Of a DNA stretch of 64,000 nt, positions 51,604-60,439 are shown piece after piece. This DNA is from Acorus gramineus (taxonomy: Eukaryota; Streptophyta; Magnoliopsida; Acorales; Acoraceae): contig JAUJYN010000034.1 of assembly GCA_030737835.1 (NCBI GenBank), forward strand, positions 620,001-684,000. Reading direction: 5' to 3'. How positions within the stretch are numbered: position 1 is the first letter of the stretch; every line of letters begins with the position of its first letter. The position numbers were made by a program, and so were the translations under genes. Below the pieces are notes generated by a model that was not told the origin of the DNA, ran no database searches, and was given only the letters and a program-made list of their open reading frames with translations.

Positions 51604-51945
51604 AATTAGCAAGGGTGGAATATCATTGGGGGAAAGAAACTTGGGAGGGCAGCGTGAGTTCCCGATATAGGACACCCCGACAACCAAACAAGGAACACGG
51701 AGTACCCTAGCCCGGGTCTCACCGCTGTCCTCGCGAGGCCCCTCCCCTATAATATTCACTAAATATGCTAATAATCATATAATTTGGTATAACATTTCTT
51801 ATAATATTATTGGGACAAGAAACCTTGGGAGGGCAGCAAGAGTTCCCGATACAGGACACCCCGACAACCAAACAAGGAACACGGAGTACCCTAACCCGGG
51901 TCTTAGTGTTGACCTCGCAAGGCTCCTCCCTATAATATTATCAAG
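51604..51945 (-). repeat. Tandem duplication of about 190 bp in LTR K
   Basis: Two copies of a segment with CTTGGGAGGGCAGC, GACACCCCGACAACCAAACA and GAACACGGAGTACCCTA, the first ending near 51760 and the second near 51945. Most other LTRs of this group carry it once. Confidence 0.85.
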
Positions 51946-53748
51946 GCATGCAATTATCATACACTAGCATTTAATTTAAATAAATAAACTAGTAGGACAC
52001 ATGCACAGGCCAAGGCTTCCTAGCATGAGAATAGGGGGACATGATGCATGGCTCATACACATATCCTAAGGGTGCAAGTCCCTAACATGCAAAGTCTAGG
52101 GTAGCATGCATTCTACATTTAAATCATGCTCGCATGGAATACACATTACAATAGGTTAATATAAATCCATGGTGCCCCAGGAGAGGTCGGTATACGCCCA
52201 AATGCGTATAACGCCTCTCTACCTGGTTGGATTGTCCCACTCACCGGAGATCGGGTCGTCGCGCGACCGCCCGTCAAGATCTGCAAGACAGACATTTATA
52301 CGGTGAGTTAAATACACAAATACATCAAAATACTCACAAAATACTCCAAAAGAACCCAACACTCGGGCAAACGTACATACGGCCCGTACGCACGTTAGCC
52401 CGAGCACTCCGACTCACTCCCGAACCCACGGCAACCACCCGCACGGCCACCCGCCCCGGAAGTGCCGCCGCGCCTCAGCCCGCGCACCCAGGCACACCGC
52501 CGGGCCCCTGCTCGCACCCCTGGACCCGCAGCCGAGCCACCCGGTGCGCCGCGCGCCCACAGCGCCCCGCCGCAGCAGCCCGCGCGCACCCCGCACGCCC
52601 CGCGCTGACCCGCGAGCACACCGCACGCCCCGCGCCGACCCGCGAGCACACCACACGCCCCGCGCACCCAGAGCCTCGCCCCGCGCGCACCCCGCGCGCA
52701 CCTCCAGCCCCGCTCCACACGCACCACGCGCGCACCACCCGCTCGCACACACTGCCCTCCTCACCGCGCGCACACCTACGCCTCTGCCCAGCGCCCCGCG
52801 CGCATGCTCCTCTGCGGCGCCCAGCGCCCAGCGCTCAGCACCCGCGACCAGCTCCCAGCGCTCAGCGCCCAGCACCCGGGACCCCCACCCAGCGTCCACG
52901 CGCACGCCCGCGCAGCACGCGCCCAGCGCGCCTACCAGCCTGCTCGCGCTGCTGCCCGTGCTGCCTGCCTGCGCGCATCACCGAGTGGCCTGAGCACCGC
53001 TCGCCTGCACGCCTGGCACTGCCCGCCTGATGCCCGAGCACCTCCTGCCCAGCACGCCTGCGCGTCCAGCCTACCTGCCCGGCCTGCCAGCGCACACAGC
53101 CCAGCCATCCTACCCGAACTAGCTCTGCCAGCCTACCCTGCGCGCCTCGTACGCCCAGCACCCAGCACGCCCAGCGCCAACCCGAGCGCACGCCCGCGCG
53201 CACGCGCGCGCGCTCCCTGCCGCTGCTCTCCTGCTGCGCCTGCCTTTGCTGCCTGCTGCCCGGGACTGCAAGCCTCCCTGCCCGAGCTCCTCTACCACCC
53301 ACCACCGGCCACCCCAAGGCCTCCGACCACCGCCCACAGCCCTCCGACGGCCACCCACCGCCGCCGACCGCCTCCCATCCTCATACCCACCTCCTAACAT
53401 ACATCTATACAAGAAAAGAGAGGAAAAAGAGGCTTTCCAAGGGGAGGAAAGGAAGTCCGGTTGCTCTCCGCGCACCGAAACCTCTCCCAAAAGGCTTCCA
53501 ACGCCCGGATCTATCTTGGCCCTCGAAATGGCCCAAATCAGGGAAGAAGAGAGGGGGGATGGATGGGCAAAACTCGCTGGAATGTGAATTTGAAACCACC
53601 GGGTGTAGAACCTGATCTACACTTCCTATGCTTTGGGTTTTAAGTTCTAAGCCCTCTAAGGGGCTCAAAACTAAGAAAAATGGAGAAGGGGAGAGAGAGA
53701 GCTCAAAGAGGAAGATGATGAATAGTGACAACCACTTTTTAGATCCCA

Positions 53749-53758
53749 TTTATATAAA
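53749..53758 (-). promoter_or_regulatory. TATA-like box of LTR K
   Basis: TTTATATAAA about 265 bp into the minus-strand LTR, the same distance as in LTR D, followed by CACTATTCATCATC. Confidence 0.5.
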
Positions 53759-55690
53759 GTCAACTCACTTAAAACCCGGATACGCCCCGGAACTGTGAAA
53801 TTTCGGAAACATTGCCGGAATTCGATGAAATTTTTGTGAGAGGCCTAAAATGGCACCAGGACACCAAATATGCAGTTAGATTTCCAATCGGAGTCCTCTA
53901 ACTCAGGACGATAGCTAACAGTCCAAAAATTAACGGTTCCGATCGAAAACCGAAAAAAAATGAAAACTGCCACAACGCTCCAACGGTTACCAGCAGGTTA
54001 AAAGTGACACATATATAACATGCGTGCATGTGCGTACTCTTGCGGGGCCACGCGTGTGGCAGCCTGAGGGCTCGGGTGGGTGCTGGGGCACTCGGGCATG
54101 CGCGCATACGTGCGTACTTGCATGCGTGCGAGCCCGTATGCATTCATGTCTATGCCTTAGGCATTTCTTGTTAATTTTAAGTACTTTTATGTAGTTATAC
54201 TCACCTTGTGGATGCCCTTGTCTTGCATATGTTGGCAAGCGGTCACGCGATGACCCGGGTTGCGGTGAGTGGGTCGATCCAACCTAGTCAGGAGGCGTTC
54301 GATGCACGTTGACGTGCATTGCCTTCCCCTGGGGCACCATAGCTACATATTAACTTGTCTGAATAAATATATATGTTAATGCCTATCTTGCTATGATGCA
54401 CCCATGCCATGTTAGACATCATATACTAGGGTTATACATCCATGTATCATGTATAGGAGCCCATGCATGCCTAGACACCATATACATGTTAGCATCGCCT
54501 TGATCCATACATGTTCCCACCTAGTTTAATTTAATTAAACCGAAATGAGGATGTATAAGTATAAGCGTGCCTTAAAAGATATTATGACCTTATATTTATA
54601 CTTGTTTAGATGCTTCCATGATTAAATTCCATGAATAATTATTGTACATGTTATATATTTAATATATGCTTATATGAAACCATGGACCTTGCCTAATGAG
54701 ATTAGGCATGTGTATGATCTCTGATGGGGTCATACCATGGCATTGACACTACGAATGTTATGTTTTCCCCACATCTGAGTTATGCACCCTGGAGAGAATT
54801 CATGAGAATTCGTTACCCCTTTTTTCGATGTCTAAATGACCAATGACGATTGATCCATGAGGATCATATTCGCGAGTGTCGAGTGTTCTCCCCTTCGTCA
54901 GCTCCGTGTTGAAGCTACCCAGCTTATAGCTGTCCTGTGAGGTGCTCCCAGACACTACTCATGATGCCTGTTGGTGTGTCCATATGGTAGAGGTAATGGT
55001 CATGAGAGGCAACCAAGTAGAGGCTACCCGGGAGAGGGCTACCGGATGACGAATAGTGAAGAGTGGTCGACTTTCTCCAAATATGTCACCCAATGAGGGT
55101 GAGGGTGAGGGTGAGGGTGGTGGGCTCGGGTTATTGCACGACCCACTAGCTTATGTAGTTGCTTCCATCTGTTGGGACCATAATTCCTTTGAATGTTAAT
55201 ATGAGTTGTGTTGCATGAATTATACCATTCACTGAGCGTGTGGCTCACCCCTCGCATTGTTTTTCCTCCAGTTGGCGTTGAGTCGGATCTGAAGGAGGAG
55301 CTCCCTTAGGCACAGTACCAGAGGCAGTGCAGCGTTTTGTTTTGGGTCTTGCGGGCGAGAGGCCATCAACATCCCCCTTTTTCCTTGTATGTATTGATAT
55401 TCGTGCTTGTGCACAATAGTATGTGTATGGATGTCTTTTGATATATATATTGGCTCTCACAGGACAGTTGATTATGTAAATCTGGTCGGTAATATGTTTT
55501 GGATTACAGACTTAGTAGTTTAGTTTCCGCTTTATGTATATATTTATATTATGTAAGCTTTCACTTGAAGTTGCATTGCTGCCTTGGATGTTGTGTAGAG
55601 TTTTTATTGACCTCATTTTAGATAGCTGATATTTTATATTTGCCACGTCTCGGGACGGCCGCCTTGGAGCGTGACATTAGGGGGGGTGAT

Positions 55691-55920
55691 TGTGACACCC
55701 GGCATTGAGGGGAGGCTCAACAGTCCCAAGAGGCCCATGGATTTGGTATTTAGTCCCACATCGCCTAATGGGAGGAGATAGTTTGTGCTTATATGTGAGC
55801 ACAGCTCTTACACACCAAGACGCGTTTTAAACCTGTGAGCCCATTTACGGGCAAAGCGAACAATTTTGCGATGGTCACGGATTTAAAACGCGTCTTGGTG
55901 TGTAAGCCTGGGGCCTTACA
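55691..55920 (+). mobile_element. First short LTR of element Z, 230 bp
   Basis: Starts TGTGACACCCGG and ends GGGGCCTTACA, then ATTGGTATCAGAAC, a decayed primer site. Contains TAGTCCCACATCGCC, a string common in plant LTR promoters. It also contains a perfect 21-bp inverted repeat (55811-55831 and 55882-55902). Confidence 0.88.
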
Positions 55921-55999
55921 ATTGGTATCAGAACATGTCCAATTCGCGATGGTAAGTGCGGCCCCACATGAGGACGTGTGGCCCATTAGGGGGGGTGAT
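55921..55999 (+). other. 79-bp stub between the two short LTRs of element Z
   Basis: Begins with a primer-site-like ATTGGTATCAGAAC and ends with a purine tract (TTAGGGGGGGTGAT). Nothing remains of coding between them, so it is the collapsed inside of a tandem copy. Confidence 0.8.
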
Positions 56000-56221
56000 T
56001 GTGACACTTAGCCCATTGAGGGGGAGCCTCAACAGTCTCAAAGGCCCATGGATTGGATTAGGGTGAGAGTTTGATGTTTAATCCCACATCGCCTAATGGG
56101 AGGAGATAGTCTGTGCTTATATGTGAGCACAGCTCTTACACACAAAGACGCGTTTTAAACCCGTAAGCCAATTTAGGGGCAAAGAGGACAATTTCTTGTT
56201 GTGTAAGCCTGGGGCGTTACA
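56000..56221 (+). mobile_element. Second short LTR of element Z, 222 bp
   Basis: Starts TGTGACACTTAGCCC and ends GGGGCGTTACA. Similar to the first short LTR, but it has only the left arm of that LTR's long inverted repeat. A clean primer site follows, so it serves as the 5' LTR of the coding part. Confidence 0.88.
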
Positions 56222-56223
56222 AG

Positions 56224-56235
56224 TGGTATCAGAGC
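56224..56235 (+). promoter_or_regulatory. Primer binding site of element Z
   Basis: TGGTATCAGAGC, initiator methionine tRNA type, two bases after the second short LTR. Confidence 0.93.
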
Positions 56236-56344
56236 CTGCGTTTTTCCTGTTAGGGCTAAGGACATAGGATAGAACTAATAGGTCTGCATTTCATATAGAT
56301 CACGTTCTAACCGGGTGTTACTTCATGATAGGAGAAAACTTGAG

Positions 56345-57250
56345 ATGGCAAGTAGTAGCAACACCTTGTATCAGGATCTCCAAACCCTGACCAACCTGGT
56401 GGCACAGTCGATTCAGCACCAAAATGACATGGCATTGCGTCGACTAGAGGAGAATCAGAATGAGCAGTTGGTGATGAGATTTAAGAAGTATTTCCAGAAG
56501 TATTCTAAAGCATTGGCACCAATCCACTGTCTCGGAAGCACTAGATCACTGAGCTCGAAAGGATCTTGAAGACCATGTTGCTGACTAACAGCCGGCGTAT
56601 TCTCTTAGCAGCTCATCAACTGAGAGGGACTGCTATTCGATGGTGGAATGTTCATCAACAATCTCTGAACCGTGGAATCGAGCAGATCACCTGGGAGGAG
56701 TTCGTAGAGATGTTCTACAAGAAGTACTTTGCTCCGGCAGAGCGCTATCACATCGTTCAAGCATTTTTAGACCTTCGTCAAACTCATGACATGACAGTGG
56801 CTCAATATGAAGAGAAGTTCCTAGAGCTGTCGGTTTTCGCGCCACAATACATTCAAGTAGAGAGCGAGAAGTGCCGTCATTTTCATGAAGGTCTGAGGAG
56901 TGACATTCGTCATAGACTACATAATCTGCGAATTCGTGTCTATGAGGAGCTAAAGGATTGCGCGCTGGTTGCAGAAGAGACTGCTTGGGGTGGAAGAAGG
57001 AGAACGAAGCCCGTGTGAAAACAGGAATGATGCTCGCCCCGGTGGTGGTCAGAGGTTCGACAATCGCAAGCGGAACCATGGCAATACAGGTTCTGATCGG
57101 GGAGTTCGTAGCAAGGTCATTTGCTATTTCTGCAGAGAAGCGGGACACAAATCAAATGTGTGTCCTAAGAAACAGACTGATCCTCATGTGTGCTACAACT
57201 ATGGGAAGCTGGGTCATCGCATAGTTGAGTGCCCTGAACTAAAGAAGCCG
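56345..57250 (+). pseudogene. Gag of element Z with two zinc knuckles
   Basis: Start chosen at ATG 56345 (MASSSNTLYQDLQTLTNLV). Capsid motifs are LRGTAIRWWNVHQQSL, WEEFVEMFYKKYFAP, LDLRQTHDMTVAQYEEKF and CRHFHEGLRSDIR (56630-56915). Two CCHC knuckles follow near 57120-57240 (CYFCREAGHKSNVC, CYNYGKLGHRIVEC); in the second the second cysteine position is not cysteine. Gag packages the element RNA. Broken in several places. Confidence 0.85.
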
Positions 57251-57299
57251 TGAAATGGAAATCCGCAAGCACACAATGGCGAGTCCACTGGAGGTGGAC

Positions 57300-58940
57300 A
57301 AAGAGTGTCAGGTTCGCACAGTCAACCAGCTCAACCGCAGAAACATGGACAAGTCCATGCTTTATCAGTGGGAGATGTTCGTGCGACTGATGAAGTCGTC
57401 CAAGGTACGGTTTTGATTGCTGGACATGATGCTTTCGTACTATTTGATTCTGGAGCTTCGCATTCATTCGTATCTGCTGAATATGTAAAAAGAGCATGCC
57501 TAGTTGCTAGTCCTCTAAAGACACCCTTTATTGTTGCAACCCCTACTGGCGAGTTGATCGCCATTCGATCAGTCTATCGCTGATGTATGGTTCAGATAGA
57601 AGATCAGTGTCTTGTCGCAAATATGCTGTTGTTGGTGATTCAAAAGTTCGATGTCATCCTTGGCATGGATTGGCTCTCTGCCTATCATGCTAGCGTGGAC
57701 TGCATTTCAAAGACCGTGTCGTTCAAGATTCCAGGATTGTGGACCTTTCGTTTTGTCGGTGATGGAGGCGTCGGACCATTGGGTCTTATTTCAGCACTGC
57801 AAGCATAGCATCTTCTAGAGAGCGGTTGTATGGGGTACATAGCAAGTATTGTGGACACGAAGGCGGTAAATGCAAGTATCGAAGGTACATCGGTGGTCGT
57901 GAAATTTCCAAAAGTTTTTCCAGACGACTTACCGGGATTGCCGCCGGATCGTGAAATTGAATTTTCAATCAATCTAATCCCTGGTACTAAACCAATATGC
58001 AAAGCTCCTTATCGTATGGCGCCTACAAAATTGGCAAGGTTGAAGGCTTAGTTGGAGGAACTGTTAGAAAAAAGGTTTGCAAGGCCAAGTGTGTCTCCTT
58101 GGGGTCACCAGTATTGTTCGTCAGAAAGAAGGACGGATCGTTGAGTCTATGCATCGATTACCGTCAACTGAATCAAAAGATGATCAAGAACCGATATCCT
58201 CTTTCGAGAATAAATGACCTGTTCAATCAACTTCAGGGAGCTACGATCTTCTCCAAGATCGATTTAAGGTTGGGCTATTACTAGTTGAAGATCAAGAGGG
58301 ACGACATCCCGAAGACAGCCTTTTGCACTCGTTATGGGCATTACAAATTTTGGTCATGCCGTTTGGTCTGACGAATGCCCCTGCAGCATTCAGGGATTTG
58401 ATGAATCAGGTCTTCAAGCCTTTCCTTGACGAGTTTGTTGTTGTCTTCATCGATGACATTCTAATATACTCGAAGAACAAGGAAGAACATGCTGAACATC
58501 TTCACTTGGTACTCAAGAAGCTGAAGGAGCATCAGCTCTATGCAAAGTTCAGCAAGTGCGAGTTCTGGTTAGAGAGTGTGAAGTTTCTTGGTCATGTCAT
58601 CTCTGATATCGGAATTTCGGTTGACCCCTCGAAGATCAAAGCAGTGATGGAGTGGAAGCAACCGATGAATGCTACAGAGATTTGGAGTTTTCTAGGCTTA
58701 GCGGGGTACTACCGGAGGTTCGTTCAGCACTTCTCAAAGATTGCAGTCCCGTTGACTCGCATAACTCAAAAGAATGCCAAGTACGTCTGGTCTGAGTAGT
58801 GTGAGAAAAGTTTCCAAGAGCAAAAGCGGAGACTTACGTCTACCCCTATTTTGACCATTCCATCTAGTCCTGGTGGGTACGTAGTGTATTGTGATGCTTC
58901 CCATTGAGGTTTGGGTTGTGTATTGATGCAACATTGGAAA
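57300..58940 (+). pseudogene. Protease, reverse transcriptase and start of RNase H of element Z
   Basis: Protease: FVLFDSGASHSFVS (57436) and [14 protein letters not shown] (57655). Reverse transcriptase: [20 protein letters not shown] (57925), [19 protein letters not shown] (58120), [10 protein letters not shown], the catalytic [12 protein letters not shown] (58445), [17 protein letters not shown], and [17 protein letters not shown]. RNase H begins near 58800 and stops being recognisable at LTR M. Codon use is more AT-rich than in X, Y and I-J. Broken in several places. Confidence 0.87.
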
Positions 58941-58942
58941 GT

Positions 58943-60439
58943 ACACCACGCCCTCGAGTCTTATCGCAAGGGAATATTAGGCATGTGCTCATTATTAACC
59001 CAGACTTAATCATGCTGGATATTCCAATTAATATGGTAGTATTACTCATAGGGACTACCTGGGCATGCTTATTCTATACATTCATGAAAACCCACATCAC
59101 ACATGCCCATACATGAAGGGCGCATGTATACATAATAATTCACACATGAACATACATAGGCAAGTATATGGTAGAATCAGGGTGCCCAACGGATGCGCGA
59201 CGCACGACTACGTGCATCCAACGCTTCCCGAAGGGTTGGATCAAACCACTCACTGATACCCGGATCGCCGCGCGTCCGGTCTACGAGATCTGCAAAACAC
59301 AACCAATGATCCACAATTAAAATATGGAACCTCCTATCACACATATAAGCCTACTTAATGAAGACCCTAACCCCAGATACATCCATATTATCACACAAGA
59401 CACATGCAAACAACTCCTTGACACACAACCGAGCAAAACTGCCAAACCTGCTGCAACTAGCCCTACTAATTGATCTCCACAGCACCCAATACACTTCCAA
59501 CAATTATGAAATAAATCATACACATTTTCTGATATGCTGGGATCATATACAATGAAGACATTAGAACCTAATTTTGCCTCCACAAGCCCGAAATAAATTA
59601 TTTCCAGAAGCAGGTCAATTCCTACGCCAATCTGGACATGCCATGCAAAACAGGTTCTAACTTACACCACAGATATCATAATGACCCCACATTTCATATA
59701 TAACAAGTAGACACATAGATGATCATATCATATGATGACATAATCCTAAACATGTTCCTCTAAATACTAGATTTACTGAGATCTTTAAAATACAGAGTGC
59801 TGCCTCACCAAAACAGGGGGAGGGAAATGGGGAGATGCGGGGTTCTCGACACACCCACGACCACCTCAACCACCATCACCACTACCACCACCTCATCAGC
59901 ATCTCCTCAAGCCCTTCATGGCAGAAAACAGGGGTGCAAAGGGGCATGAGAAGGGGATAGAGAGAAGAGAAACAACAACAACAACAACAACACATACTCA
60001 CCCTTTCTCACTCTTTCTTGTGCTTCTTCTTCATCTTTTCCTTCAATTGCTTCTTCCTCCTCTCTCTTCACACACAAAGAGGGGAAAAAGAGACCAAGAG
60101 AGGGAGGGAGGGAAAGAGAGATCCATGAATTGGGAGAGAGGGGGAGAGAGAGAGAGGGCAAAAAGGTCATTTTCATGCCCAAATAGTGTCTAGGGGTGAC
60201 CATAAGGGGGTGGTGAGGTTAGGGTTAGGCTCACCCACTCACATACCAAAAGACCAATGGTTTCTTCATCACTAAGCAAGGTGGGGGTAAGGTTACCAAA
60301 GGTCACCACATCCTCAAAATATCTCACCCACCGAAACCCAGTAACGACCAAATCCGGATACGATTAGGAACTGTATATTTTCTAAAACGTTACCGGAATT
60401 CGATGAAATTTTATGGGTAGTACAAAACGGTACCAGGAC
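58943..60439 (-). mobile_element. LTR M, truncated second-subfamily LTR
   Basis: From CACCACGCCCTCGAGTC rightward it is the reverse complement of the 5' half of LTR F (for example 24010-24140). It shares the AT-rich stretch that F has between its GGTAAG and TTGCAG sites (about 59290-59800). The 36-nt cassette is at 59254-59289. Its LTR 3' end is missing on the left, where it meets Z coding. LTR N interrupts it on the right, and its last 100 bp or so would lie beyond the window. A CAA microsatellite is near 59972-59990. Confidence 0.82.

Larger units (their letters stand above)
50195..54020 (-). mobile_element. LTR K, solo LTR with TGCGT target duplication
   Basis: Begins TGTCACGCCCC and ends ATATATAACA, minus strand, 3826 bp. 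TGCGT lies at 50190-50194 and 54021-54025. It holds a minisatellite (about 50740-51110), a 60-bp array (51171-51417), a tandem duplication of about 190 bp (51604-51945), the 36-nt cassette (52245-52280), a CpG-dense block (about 52380-53240), and a TATA-like site (53749-53758). The donor-like site upstream of the CpG block has lost its GT. Closest to LTR D in layout. Confidence 0.95.
10243..55676 (+). mobile_element. Element X: Tekay/Del-like chromovirus split by nested insertions
   Basis: The two ends are LTR C (10243-11123, its start removed to the left by the Tat insertion) and LTR L (49077-55676). They are collinear and close: in the first 150 bp compared, 11 substitutions and two short indels were counted by eye. 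Both differ from the other subfamilies. X keeps a primer site and gag start on the left, and RNase H, integrase, chromodomain, purine tract and 3' LTR on the right. LTR G, with everything nested in it, entered the RNase H region; ACAAG follows G at 47329. With the commonly used grass rate of 1.3e-8 per site per year the LTR difference suggests about 2-3 million years, a rough figure only. Confidence 0.75.
49077..55676 (+). mobile_element. LTR L, 3' LTR of element X, split by LTR K
   Basis: Own segments are 49077-50194 and 54026-55676, about 2.77 kb. Starts TGTTATATATGTGTCAC and ends TTGGAGCGTGACA. Holds GTAAGC (49835-49840), a CpG-dense block cut by LTR K, a 36-nt cassette (54229-54264) preceded by TTGCAT rather than TTGCAG and followed by GTGAGT, and the CACTGAGC block. 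The section from 54786 is collinear with LTR C. TTAGG follows (55677-55681) and should be half of the X target duplication; the other half lies left of the window. Confidence 0.9.
55691..58942 (+). mobile_element. Element Z: old short-LTR Ty3/gypsy element with tandem LTRs
   Basis: Two short LTRs in tandem (55691-55920 and 56000-56221) are followed by a primer site and gag, protease and reverse transcriptase coding. Both LTRs start TGTGACAC and end in TTACA, and both are preceded by GGGGGGTGAT, a purine tract. Element X inserted immediately left of the first purine tract. The right side ends abruptly within RNase H against LTR M. This is the oldest layer of the nest visible here. It is a Ty3/gypsy element, possibly a short-LTR chromovirus such as Reina, but the integrase end is absent so the lineage is unsure. 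Broken, with about eight or more breaks. Confidence 0.8.

Noticed and set aside
11129-56235. tRNA-like strings TGGTATCAGAGC
   Set aside because: These are 12-base primer sites complementary to a tRNA end. No cloverleaf surrounds any of them.
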